Shown here: positions 53,132 through 61,258 of the stretch, piece by piece
Layout: every line of letters begins with the position of its first letter
How positions within the stretch are numbered: position 1 is the first letter of the stretch
From: Haematobacter genomosp. 1
Lineage (GTDB): Bacteria; Pseudomonadota; Alphaproteobacteria; Rhodobacterales; Rhodobacteraceae
Direction: 5' to 3'
Length of the DNA stretch: 64,000 nt
NCBI RefSeq assembly: GCF_002196855.1
Contig: NZ_NIPW01000027.1
Location: 62,001-126,000, forward strand
The notes under the pieces: model-generated
What the model was told of the DNA's origin: nothing
What the model saw: only the letters and a program-made list of their open reading frames with translations
The model's database searches: none
Translations under genes and position numbers: made by a program

Positions 53132-54133
53132 TCAGCCAGGCACGCGTTCGTCGAGCGCCACGACACCCTCCACGGCGTGCCGGTATTCCCGCTCCAGCCG
53201 CGCGACCAGATCGGCGGCAGACACCACGCCCTTCACCGCACCGATCCCCTGACCCGCACCCCAGATCTCCTTCCAGGCCTTGGGTTTGGAGGCGCCGTCC
53301 TTGAAGTTCATCGTGGCGACGTCGCCCTGCGGCAGCGCGTCCGGGTCCAGACCCGCGCGGCGGATCGACGGCTTGAGGTAGTTGCCCGAGACACCCGTGA
53401 AAAGCGAGGAGGTGACGATGTCCTCCGCCCCGGAGCCCACGATCATATCCTTGTATTCCGCGGGGGCCTGCGCTTCCTTCGTTGCGATGAAGGCGGAACC
53501 CATATAGCCCATGTCCGCGCCCATCACCTGCGCCGCCAGCAGCGCCTGCCCGGTGGCGAGGCTTCCCGACAGCAGCAGCGGGCCGGAGAACCACGACCGG
53601 ATTTCCTGCACCAGAGCAAAGGGCGACTGCATCCCGGCATGGCCGCCCGCACCGGCGGCAACAGCGATCAGCCCGTCCGCGCCCTTCTCCACCGCCTTGC
53701 GGGCGAAGGTGTTGTTGATGACATCGTGCAGCACGATCGCGCCTGACTCATGGGCCACCGCGTTCACTTCGGGCCGCGCGCCGAGCGAGGTGATCCAAAT
53801 CGGCACCTTCCAGCGGGCGCAAATCTCCACGTCCCGGTCCAGCCGCGCGTTGGAGCGGTGAACGATCTGGTTCACGGCAAAGGGCGCGGCGGGCCGGTCG
53901 GGGTTGGCCTGGTTGTGGCGGTCCAGCTCCTCCGTGATGCGGCGGAGCCATGCCTCCAGAAGCGGCGGCTCGCCCGCTCCCTCACGCGCGTTGAGCGCGG
54001 GGAAGCTGCCGACGATCCCCGCCTTGCACTGGGCGATGACCAGATCGGGGCCGGAGAGGATGAACATGGGCGATGCGACGAGCGGCAGGCGGAGCCTGCG
54101 GAACGGGGCGGGAAGATCCTTGAGTGTCCGCAT
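53132..54133 (-). CDS. nitronate monooxygenase-like flavoprotein
   Basis: The 333-residue TIM-barrel flavoprotein fits the 2-nitropropane dioxygenase family: LPLVASPMFILSGPDLVIAQCKAGIVGSFPALNAR, IAVAAGAGGHAGMQSPFALVQEIRSWF (FMN phosphate-binding GGHAG) and GADMGYMGSAFIATKEA. The family includes nitronate monooxygenases and enoyl reductase-like enzymes. In this operon it may reduce or isomerise an enoyl-CoA, or protect from propionate-3-nitronate. It shares the TGATG junction with maoC. Confidence 0.87.
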   Translation of the reverse strand: MRTLKDLPAPFRRLRLPLVASPMFILSGPDLVIAQCKAGIVGSFPALNAREGAGEPPLLEAWLRRITEELDRHNQANPDRPAAPFAVNQIVHRSNARLDRDVEICARWKVPIWITSLGARPEVNAVAHESGAIVLHDVINNTFARKAVEKGADGLIAVAAGAGGHAGMQSPFALVQEIRSWFSGPLLLSGSLATGQALLAAQVMGADMGYMGSAFIATKEAQAPAEYKDMIVGSGAEDIVTSSLFTGVSGNYLKPSIRRAGLDPDALPQGDVATMNFKDGASKPKAWKEIWGAGQGIGAVKGVVSAADLVARLEREYRHAVEGVVALDERVPG

Positions 54134-54603
54134 CACGCGGCCTCCTTTCCAACATAGCGCAGTCCGAGCCAGTCAGCGAGGAGCGCGGGCCGGTCGGCCC
54201 CCTCAATTTCCACAGTCACCCCCCAGACGGCAAGCAGAGCGTCGGGTGACCTCCAGTCAGCCCGGGTCAGCCGGAACCGCCCCCGGATGCGTGCGCCGAC
54301 CGGGACCGGCGCCACGAAGCGCACCCGGTCGAAGCCATAGTTCACGCTGGAGCGCACATTGGTGAGCTTCGGCAGCGCGCTTTTCGCCAGAGCGGGCAGG
54401 AGAGAAAGCGTGAGCAGCCCATGCGCGACCGTCGTGCCATAGGGCCCTTCGGCGGCGGCGCGGCCCGGATCGACGTGGATGAACTGATAGTCGTCCGTGA
54501 CTTTGGCGAAAGCGTCGATCAGCGGCTGGTCGATGACCTTCCAATCGGACAGGCCGATCTCCTCCCCCACGCGCTCCGCAAGCTCTGCTGGCGACATCTC
54601 CAT
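54133..54603 (-). CDS. MaoC-type (R)-enoyl-CoA hydratase, first gene of operon B
   Basis: The 156-residue hotdog protein has IDAFAKVTDDYQFIHVDPGRAAAEGPYGTTVAHGLLTLSLLP, the MaoC hydratase-2 motif with catalytic Asp and His (DDYQFIHVD). It makes (R)-3-hydroxyacyl-CoA. MEMSPAELAERVG at 54603 is the family start, preceded by GGGGAGGCAGGTGGG. It heads the six-gene operon to 48575, and the operator at 54623 lies 20 bases upstream. Confidence 0.92.
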   Translation of the reverse strand: MEMSPAELAERVGEEIGLSDWKVIDQPLIDAFAKVTDDYQFIHVDPGRAAAEGPYGTTVAHGLLTLSLLPALAKSALPKLTNVRSSVNYGFDRVRFVAPVPVGARIRGRFRLTRADWRSPDALLAVWGVTVEIEGADRPALLADWLGLRYVGKEAA

Positions 54604-54622
54604 CCCACCTGCCTCCCCGTTT

Positions 54623-54638
54623 CCTGACAAATGTAAGG
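54623..54638. promoter_or_regulatory. TetR-type operator 4 (operon B)
   Basis: CCTGACAAATGTAAGG, consensus apart from one base in the right arm (A for C). It lies 20 bases before maoC. Confidence 0.7.
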
Positions 54639-54753
54639 CGACCGTAGATCCAAATCCTGCGACAGACAACGCCGATAATTCTCTTGCGCCCGTTTTGACG
54701 GATCGCCTTGTTCCCTTGGGGTTTCGCAGAGTGGAACGGGGCCGGTCAGGTAT

Positions 54754-54769
54754 CCTGACATTTGTAAGG
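54754..54769. promoter_or_regulatory. TetR-type operator 5 (binding-protein gene)
   Basis: CCTGACATTTGTAAGG shares the right arm TGTAAGG with operator 4. It lies 135 bases before the binding-protein start. Confidence 0.7.
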
Positions 54770-54903
54770 AATCCGTTGACACGCGGGTCGGCGAATGCTG
54801 TCGTCAGGGCGGATCCCCTCCGGAGGAGGAGGGGTTGTACAGACCAGACGGGGCCTTGCCGCCAGGCGGCACAGGGCGACCGGACATGACAGGGAGGAAC
54901 AGG

Positions 54904-56490
54904 GTGACTTTTGATGACCACGGGTCCGCTTCGCGCGGATTTTTTCCCGCTCTCAGCCGCAGGAAGCTGCTGATCGGCATGACGGCGGCAGGCGCGGTAG
55001 CAAGCCTCGGCCTGCCGATTCGCGCCTTTGCGGGGGCGACGGGTCGGCTGCGGATCGCGGGCATCGCCAATCCGTCCAGCCTTGATCCGGCGACGAGCGG
55101 GTCCGGGTCCGACCACGTCTATCTGTTCAATTTCTACGATACGCTGGTGGACTGGGATCCCGATACGCTCGCCCCCCGCCCCGGCCTTGCGAAAAGCTAT
55201 GCCTTCAGCGATCCGCAGACGCTCGTGCTCGACCTTCGGGAGGGCGTCACCTTCCACGACGGCACCCCGATGGATGCGGAGGCGGTCAAGTTCAACCTCG
55301 ACCGGATGCGCGGCTCGCCGCTGTCCAACCACAAGGCCGAGATGTCCACGATCGACACGGTCGAGATCACCGGCCCGCTTCAGGTGACACTGCGCCTCAA
55401 GGTGCCGGACAGCGCCATGCCGCTCATCCTCGCGGACCGGCCGGGCATGGTCGTCTCGCCCACCGCGCTGAAGGCCAGCGAGCAGGGCCGGATCGACCGC
55501 AGTCCGGTGGGCACCGGCGCGTGGAAATACGTGAGCTGGACCGATGCGGAGCGGCTGATCGGGGAAGCCAACCCCGCCTACTGGCGGCAGGATCGCCCCG
55601 GTGCGGCGGAGATCGAGTTCTTCATCATCCCCGACGCGGCGACGCGGCTTCGCGCGGTGCAGTCCGGGCAGGTGGACATCGCCTATCTGGTCTCCGAACG
55701 CTTCATGCCGGTGGTGGAACGCAACCCGAAGCTCACGGGCATCACCCGGCCCACCGCCTATATCTACCAGCTCTACCTCAACGGGTCCAAAGGTCCGCTG
55801 GCCGATGTGCGGGTGCGGCAGGCGATCAACCACGCCATCGACCGGAACTCCTTCATTCAGGCCGTGCAGCAGGGGCTGGGCGAGGCGGCGGCGATGAACC
55901 TGCCCAAATCCCACTGGGCCTACGCGCCTGAGGCCGAGGAATACACCCGCTACGATCCCGATCTTGCCCGGCGCCTGCTGGCGGAGGCGGGCCATGCCGA
56001 CGGGTTGCAGCTCGACTTCCGCAGCTATCCCGATCAGGCGGCGGTGCAGCGGCAGGAGGTGATCCTCAACCAGCTTTCCAAGGTGGGGATCCGGGGGCGT
56101 TTCCTGAACGCGCCCATCGCGGAGGCCGACAGCCGCGTCTTCGGCGGGGGCGAGGGGGACGTGTATCTCTCCGCATGGACGGGGCGTGCCGATCCGACGG
56201 TGACCTACGTCACGCTTTATGACGAGAAGTCCTACTACAATCCGGGCCGCGTCGCGCCGTTGCCGGGCTTCAACGAAGCCATCGCCGAAAGCCGCGCCAC
56301 GGACGATCAGGCCGCCCGTGCAACCGCTCTCGCCAAGGTGCAGAAGCTGGCCATGCAGAACGCGCTCACCGCACCGATCTCCTTCCGCTACGAGACGGAC
56401 GCCGCGACGAAGCAGGTCGCGAATTTCGCGCCGAACCTGCTGGGCAAGCCGAAGTTTCAGGACGTGACCCTGCTCGGCAACGGCGGCTGA
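54904..56490 (+). CDS. Tat-exported family 5 solute-binding protein
   Basis: The 528-residue protein has a twin-arginine signal (SRRKLLIGMTAAGAVASLGLP) and the SBP_bac_5 fold of peptide, opine or nickel-type importers: SLDPATSGSGSDHVYLFNFYDTLV, LREGVTFHDGTPMDAEAVKFNLDR, RVRQAINHAIDRN. It probably captures the substrate of the island or a related ligand for a dipeptide-type ABC transporter. GTG 54904 is chosen because GGGAGG lies 7 bases upstream; ATG 54886 lacks a ribosome site. No permease or ATPase gene is nearby, so it is an orphan within the window. A hairpin follows 9 bases after the stop. Confidence 0.87.
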   Translation: MTFDDHGSASRGFFPALSRRKLLIGMTAAGAVASLGLPIRAFAGATGRLRIAGIANPSSLDPATSGSGSDHVYLFNFYDTLVDWDPDTLAPRPGLAKSYAFSDPQTLVLDLREGVTFHDGTPMDAEAVKFNLDRMRGSPLSNHKAEMSTIDTVEITGPLQVTLRLKVPDSAMPLILADRPGMVVSPTALKASEQGRIDRSPVGTGAWKYVSWTDAERLIGEANPAYWRQDRPGAAEIEFFIIPDAATRLRAVQSGQVDIAYLVSERFMPVVERNPKLTGITRPTAYIYQLYLNGSKGPLADVRVRQAINHAIDRNSFIQAVQQGLGEAAAMNLPKSHWAYAPEAEEYTRYDPDLARRLLAEAGHADGLQLDFRSYPDQAAVQRQEVILNQLSKVGIRGRFLNAPIAEADSRVFGGGEGDVYLSAWTGRADPTVTYVTLYDEKSYYNPGRVAPLPGFNEAIAESRATDDQAARATALAKVQKLAMQNALTAPISFRYETDAATKQVANFAPNLLGKPKFQDVTLLGNGG

Positions 56491-56498
56491 ATATGTAT

Positions 56499-56520
56499 CG
56501 GCCCCCGATGGCGGGGGCCG
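56499..56520 (+). terminator. hairpin after the binding-protein gene
   Basis: CGGCCCCCG (56499-56507) pairs with CGGGGGCCG (56512-56520) around ATGG, starting 9 bases after the stop codon. A strong GC stem without a T-run. Confidence 0.7.
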
Positions 56521-56902
56521 GAACGCCCCGGCACATCGCGGACAGACAATCCGGGGTCAGACGATCTGCTGACAGACAATCCGGGGCAGATAATTCGTCC
56601 CACACCGTGTCGAACCCCGATGAAGGCCCGAAAGCCTGCATCGGGATCATGCCCCGCAGGCCCTCCGGCTGAAACGGCTTCCGCCAGACTACATCAGGCA
56701 CCAACCAACAGGAGGTCGCAAATCCGGGAGATGGGCGAGGACAAACCCCCGCCCAACGCTCCCTCTGCAGGGCCACAAGGGGACGCCCGCGCCGCAAAGC
56801 ACGGGCTCCTCTTTCGGACGCGGGCCGCCACCAACGGTGCGGATCGGCGGTTCACGCCCGAGGCCAGACCGGCGATCCAGACTGGCAGTCCAGACCAGCG
56901 GG
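56521..56902. other. intergenic stretch with small direct repeats
   Basis: GACAGACAATCCGGGG occurs at 56541 and 56571, 30 bases apart. CCCGATG and CATCGGG form a wider inverted pair near 56617-56646. Just before 56903 a patch of about 12-base imperfect repeats (CCAGACCGGCGAT, CCAGACTGGCAGT, CCAGACCAGCGGG) runs into the next gene's stop. No gene is supported. Confidence 0.5.
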
Positions 56903-57439
56903 TCAGGCCACCGGCGGCGGGGTCTGGGTCGTCGCGGCGGGGGTAGCGGTGCCGGACAGGGCGGTTTTCAGCCGCTCGATCGTCGCGGTCTCCTCCGGGC
57001 TGACCTTCACACCGCCGAAGCCAAGAAACCCGCCCTCCTTCGACGCCTCCGCCACGCTCTGCGCGATGTCGATGAGCCAGCTGTTGAAGCCCGGCGCGGC
57101 ATCCGGCGCCTTCTCTGCTATAATGCCGGAAAGCCGGCTGATCTCACCGATCAGGCTGTCCACGATGCCTTTCGGATCCTTCCCCTTCACCCCGTCCTTG
57201 AGCAGGGTGGTCACTGCGGAACGTCCCTCGGGGGAGGAAAAGCTTTCCACCGCCGCGGTGATCAACGGATTGTCCTTCGAGTCGCGCGCCTTGTTGAGCG
57301 CTTGCGCCATGGCCGCGCTCTCCTTGATGGCCCCGAACAGGCCACTCGGATCGGCGGCGGTCACCGCCATGCCCGCAAACATCGGCATTGCGGCTATACG
57401 GTCCCGGTCGGCGGGATCGAAGGCATCGAGTCCAGTCAT
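56903..57439 (-). CDS. hypothetical helical protein with Thr/Pro tail
   Basis: The 178-residue protein is mostly helical (FGAIKESAAMAQALNKARDS, SAVTTLLKDGVKGKDPKGIVDSLIGEISRLSGIIAEKAPDAA, EETATIERLKTAL) and ends in TATPAATTQTPPPVA. No signal peptide or membrane segment is seen. MTGLDAFDPADRDRIAAMPMFAGMAVTAADP begins after GGGAGAACACCC, a fair ribosome site. I do not recognise a family; a cytoplasmic tellurite- or stress-type protein is possible but unsupported. It stands alone. Confidence 0.7.
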   Translation of the reverse strand: MTGLDAFDPADRDRIAAMPMFAGMAVTAADPSGLFGAIKESAAMAQALNKARDSKDNPLITAAVESFSSPEGRSAVTTLLKDGVKGKDPKGIVDSLIGEISRLSGIIAEKAPDAAPGFNSWLIDIAQSVAEASKEGGFLGFGGVKVSPEETATIERLKTALSGTATPAATTQTPPPVA

Positions 57440-57524
57440 GGGTGTTCTCCCTTACGCATCGGAATCATGCGCAAGAGAATGTAGCACGACATTCGCATTC
57501 GTCTTTGTTTCGATCTCCCGCCTT

Positions 57525-58601
57525 TCAGCGGGAGAGGACCCCAGCGGTTGCGGAGAGCAGCAGATCGCATTCCTCCGCCGTGCCGATGGAGATACGGAGC
57601 CAGTCCGCGATCCGCTCTTGGCCGAAGCGGCGGATAAGAACGCCCTGCGCGCGCAACCCCGCCAGCGCGGCCTCCCCAGAGAGATCCGGGTGACGGGCGA
57701 AGACGAAATTCGCCTGCGAGGGCAGCACGTCGAAACCCTGCGCCGTGAGCCCCGCCGTCATCCGCTCCCGGTCCGCCATCACGCGGGCGCGCGTCTGGTC
57801 GAACCAGCCACGGTCGCGCCATGCGGCCTCTGCCCCGGCGAGCGCCAGCCTGTCCAGCGGATAGGAATTGAAGCTGTCCCGGACCCGCCGCAGCGCCTCT
57901 ATCAGCGGTTGCTGGCCAAGCGCGAAGCCGACCCGCAGCCCGGCAAGGCTTCGCGACTTGGAGAATGTCTGCACCACCAGAAGGTTGTCATGCTCCCCGA
58001 TCAGGTGCGCGGCACTTTCCGCCCCGAAATCGACATAGGCCTCATCGATCAGAACCACCACGTCGGGGTTCCGCCGCAGGATATCCTCCAGCACGTCCAG
58101 CCCCACCGCGATCCCCGTCGGGGCATTGGGGTTGGCGATGACAATGCCGCCGCAGGGCCCGTGATACGGGGCCGCATCCAGCCGGAAATCCGCATCCAGA
58201 GGCAGCCGCCGGAACGGCAGGTCGTACAGGCCGCAATACGTGGGATAGAAGCTGTAGGTCACATCGGGAAACAGCACCGGCCCCTTGTCCCGGAAGAAGG
58301 CGTTGAAGGCATGGGCCAGCACCTCGTCCGAGCCGTTGCCGAGAAACACCTGATCGGGCGCAAGGCCCAGCGGCTCCGCGATCGCCGCTGCGAGGGCGGA
58401 GGCCGTCGGATCGGGATAGAGCCGCAGGCCATCGTCCGTCGCCGCCCGGATCGCCGCCAGCGCCAGAGGCGAGGGGCCGTAGGGGTTCTCGTTGGTGTTC
58501 AGCTTCACCACCCGCTCCCCCTTCGGCTGCTCGCCGGGGACATAGGGGACGAGATGCTGGACGAAGGGGCTCCACAACCTGCTCACGGGTATCCTCACCA
58601 T
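57525..58601 (-). CDS. hisC: histidinol-phosphate aminotransferase-like PLP enzyme
   Basis: The 358-residue class I/II aminotransferase has [39 protein letters not shown] and the PLP lysine in [16 protein letters not shown] (Lys in FSKS). This is the HisC pattern: it transfers an amino group between histidinol phosphate and 2-oxoglutarate. It lies outside any his operon here, so it may instead act on aromatic amino acids. Start [14 protein letters not shown] is used; the ribosome site is weak. Confidence 0.88.
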   Translation of the reverse strand: MVRIPVSRLWSPFVQHLVPYVPGEQPKGERVVKLNTNENPYGPSPLALAAIRAATDDGLRLYPDPTASALAAAIAEPLGLAPDQVFLGNGSDEVLAHAFNAFFRDKGPVLFPDVTYSFYPTYCGLYDLPFRRLPLDADFRLDAAPYHGPCGGIVIANPNAPTGIAVGLDVLEDILRRNPDVVVLIDEAYVDFGAESAAHLIGEHDNLLVVQTFSKSRSLAGLRVGFALGQQPLIEALRRVRDSFNSYPLDRLALAGAEAAWRDRGWFDQTRARVMADRERMTAGLTAQGFDVLPSQANFVFARHPDLSGEAALAGLRAQGVLIRRFGQERIADWLRISIGTAEECDLLLSATAGVLSR

Positions 58602-58848
58602 TTCATCGGCGGGAGACTATCGCCTGCGCTTGGCAGAGGCCACAGGGAACGGCCAAAGAGTCTCTAACGCGCGGGCTAGGATGCGCAGGTGGATAAGATC
58701 GCCGGTCATGGTATCACACCCTGGCCCACGCGGAGGCCCCCCGGGAGGCCCGTGCGCAGGCCGACCGCGTCCGCTCAAGGTGCTTGTCCGGGTGCTCGCC
58801 CGGGCCGGTGTTCAGGCCTTCGTCCGCGTCGGCCGGGATGCGTCTCCT

Positions 58849-59007
58849 TCATCCCTTATAATGCCAAGAGGCACCCCGCGGCAGGCCGGGGTTCTGGCGC
58901 AGCACCCGGCGGAAATGCCGGGGCGCGACCGGGAGGGTGATCGCCCCGGTGGAGAAGAGCCGGAGCCGTTTCTGCCCCTGCGCATCGAGACCCCGGCCGA
59001 GGGGGTG
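58849..59007 (-). pseudogene. possible C-terminal remnant of an unknown protein
   Basis: One minus frame reads about 52 residues after a stop, with no start codon, ending RLRLFSTGAITLPVAPRHF, RRVLRQNPGLPRGASWHYKG and a stop. The composition (aromatic, Pro-Gly turns, basic) looks protein-like and unlike the random shadows around it, suggesting the end of a decayed gene. I cannot name the family. It may also be chance. Confidence 0.25.
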
Positions 59008-59162
59008 TCAGAACTCGCCTTTGTGACAAGGACATAGAACGGAATTCCCCTCAAGCCGACCTCGGGCCACTTGCGCACATCAACACGGATACATGTGTCA
59101 TCGTGAAGAGCATCCCTCCCCTGCGCGGCGTCGGAACCGTGTTTTGACACACCCTCAGCCTT

Positions 59163-59305
59163 TAGCAGACGGCTGAAAAGGACTTCTGGGTGCGTGTTGG
59201 AGCGGAAATCATCCGCAATCCGACGAAATCCGGCCATTTCGGATCGTACCGGGGCCGATTTCCAGAGCAGAGGCATGAGTCTTCCGGGCTTTTCAGCAAC
59301 CTGTT
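59163..59305 (+). repeat. MITE-like repeat, copy 6
   Basis: It opens TAGCAGACGGCTGAAAAGG and closes GCTTTTCAGCAACCTGTT. The interior GTTGGAGCGGAAATCATCCGC, ATCCGACGAAATCCGGCC and GGGGCCGATTTCC matches the family core. It adjoins copy 7 directly. Confidence 0.8.
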
Positions 59306-59485
59306 GGCAGCCTGCGGAAAAAGGCGCTCACGCCTGCGCTGAAGCGGAAAGCGGAAAGCGGAAAGCGGAAAGCGTTCGAAATCTGACGAAACCCCGCCGG
59401 AAATCCATCCGTTTCGTGTCTTGGGCCAATTTCCCGATTTGCAGCACATAGACATGACGCTGGGACCTTTTCAGCAGCCTGTTAA
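59306..59485 (+). repeat. MITE-like repeat, copy 7, with internal heptamer repeat
   Basis: It opens GGCAGCCTGCGGAAAAAGG and closes CCTTTTCAGCAGCCTGTTA. Inside, the heptamer GCGGAAA is repeated four times (59344-59371), a local expansion of the GAAGCGGAAA word of other copies. The rest (ATCTGACGAAACCCC, CCGGAAATCCATCCG, GGCCAATTTCCCGATTT) matches the core. Confidence 0.85.
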
Positions 59486-59868
59486 GCCATTGCCCGCGCG
59501 GGCCGGGATGCGTCAGCGGTGACCTGCCCCGGTTTCTCGACAGGGTGCCAAGCGGACATCCGCCATCGAAATCGCGACCGGGCGGAGATGCGGGTGGCCC
59601 ACGCAATGCCTGCTGCAAACCCTGTTCGAGCCGCGTGTCGAGGCCCCCGCGCACGCGCGCCAGTCCGGGAGACCGTGTAACCGGCGGAGGAGCCGGGTGC
59701 CGCGCAGGCCGGGCGCCTGCCATCCCGGAAGTGTCGCGCCCGGATGGCAGGCGGCGGCCGACTTCCCCGCACGACTTCCCCGCAAGACTTCCACGCCATA
59801 GCGCCAGCCCCGCGCCGAACGCCCGCCCGTGGCGCGCCGGATGGCGGGCACGATCCGGTGCCGTGCGG

Positions 59869-61041
59869 CTATGCGGCCGCTGCCCAGCCCGAGGACCAGG
59901 CCCATTGGAAATTATAACCGCCAAGCCAGCCCGTCACATCCACCACCTCGCCGATGAAATGCAGGCCGGGGACCGCCTTCGCCTCCATCGTGCGGGCATC
60001 AAGGGCATCGGTGTCCACCCCGCCCAGCGTCACCTCCGCCGTGCGGTAGCCTTCCGATCCGGCCGGACGCAGCGGATAGTCGTGCACCAAAGCGGCCAAC
60101 CGGTCGAGCGCCGCGTTCGGCTGATCGGCGAGATTGCCCGACAGGCCGCTGACCGCCTCCACATGCCGCGCGAGCTTCTCCGGCATCAGCCGCGACAGCG
60201 CCGTGCGGAGCGCGATGCGCCCGGCGGTGGCGCGGGCCTCCCGCAGCAGTGCGCCGGCATCCTGACCGCGGGCGAGATCGAGCCGGATCTCCTCCCCCTC
60301 CCGCCAGTAGGAGCTGATCTGGAGGATCGCAGGGCCGGACAGGCCGCGGTGGGTGAACAGGATCGCCTCGTCGAACGCGGTGCGCCCGTGGCGCGCGCTG
60401 CCCTGAACGGCGGTGCCGGAGAGCGGGGCGAAGCGCTCCAGATCCGGCGGCGAAAGGGTCAGCGGCACAAGGCCGGGCCGCGTCTCCACCAGCGGGAGGC
60501 CGAAGCTCTCCGCGATGCGGTAGCCGATGCCGGTCGCGCCCATCTTCGGGATGGACTTGCCGCCCGTCGCCACCACGACCTTGCCCGCCGTCAGCACCCC
60601 GCGAGAGGTGGCGACCGCAAAGTCCTGCCCGCGCGGCGTGACCCCTTCCACCGCCGTCTCCAGCCACAGGTCACCCCCCGCCTGCTCCAGATCGCGGAGC
60701 AGCGCGGCGACGAGATCCCTGGCCGAGCCGTCGCAGAAAAGCTGCCCCAGCGTCTTTTCGTGCCACGGGATACCCCAGCCCGCCATGCGGTCGATGAAAT
60801 CCCACTGGGTATAGCGTTTGAGGGCCGACAGCGCGAAGCGCGGGTTTTTGGACAGGAACCGTTCCGGCGCGATGCCGAGATTGGTGAAGTTGCACCGCCC
60901 GCCGCCGGAGATGCGGATCTTCTCTCCCGCCCGGCGGGCATGGTCGATCAGCAGCACCCGCCGCCCGCGCCGCGCCTCCTCGATCGCCGAGAAGAGTCCC
61001 GCCGCGCCCGCGCCGAGGATGATGGTGTCCTGTCCCGCCAT
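59869..61041 (-). CDS. BaiN/HI0933-type NAD(P)/FAD oxidoreductase
   Basis: The 390-residue flavoprotein has TIILGAGAAGLFSAIEEARRGRRVLLIDH (FAD), then AGEKIRISGGGRCNFTN, the diagnostic HI0933-family motif, GKVVVATGGKSIPKMGATGIGYRIAES and VPGLHFIGEVVDVTGWLGGYNFQWAWSSG near the C-terminus. The family includes the bile-acid reductase BaiN, but most members have no known substrate. Start MAGQDTI at 61041 is chosen as the beginning of the Rossmann strand. It is monocistronic. Confidence 0.9.
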   Translation of the reverse strand: MAGQDTIILGAGAAGLFSAIEEARRGRRVLLIDHARRAGEKIRISGGGRCNFTNLGIAPERFLSKNPRFALSALKRYTQWDFIDRMAGWGIPWHEKTLGQLFCDGSARDLVAALLRDLEQAGGDLWLETAVEGVTPRGQDFAVATSRGVLTAGKVVVATGGKSIPKMGATGIGYRIAESFGLPLVETRPGLVPLTLSPPDLERFAPLSGTAVQGSARHGRTAFDEAILFTHRGLSGPAILQISSYWREGEEIRLDLARGQDAGALLREARATAGRIALRTALSRLMPEKLARHVEAVSGLSGNLADQPNAALDRLAALVHDYPLRPAGSEGYRTAEVTLGGVDTDALDARTMEAKAVPGLHFIGEVVDVTGWLGGYNFQWAWSSGWAAAA

Positions 61042-61258
61042 GCCCCGCCTGTATCTCCGGCGGCGGCGGCTGGCAATCGCGCTCCCGCTGCCTGCACGGG
61101 CGGTCATGGCGCGCCGATGACGATGCACAGGGCACACGCCGGAATTGTCCCCGAACCGTCATCGTCCGTAAACCATGTCGTTTCAAACGCTTGTGATCTT
61201 GCCCGCGTTGACTGCCGTGGTGGAAACGCCGCGGCGCGCACAACTCCAGAGGTATATG

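Larger units (their letters stand above)
54604..54903. other. divergent control region of operon B and the binding protein
   Basis: Two TetR-type palindromes (54623-54638 and 54754-54769) face maoC and the binding-protein gene respectively. The remaining sequence likely holds the two promoters. No gene is supported. Confidence 0.6.
58602..59868. other. 1.27 kb intergenic stretch
   Basis: The stretch holds a possible gene remnant (58849-59007) and two adjoining repeat elements (59163-59485). Positions 59486-59868 and 58602-58848 show no supported gene; open frames are long because of GC richness but match nothing. Confidence 0.55.

Noticed and set aside
61140-61175. Possible Pho box before the phosphodiesterase (CCGTCAT-CGT-CCGTAAA)
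   Set aside because: The heptamers are 10 rather than 11 bases apart and the second is weak, so it does not meet the standard seen at phoA.
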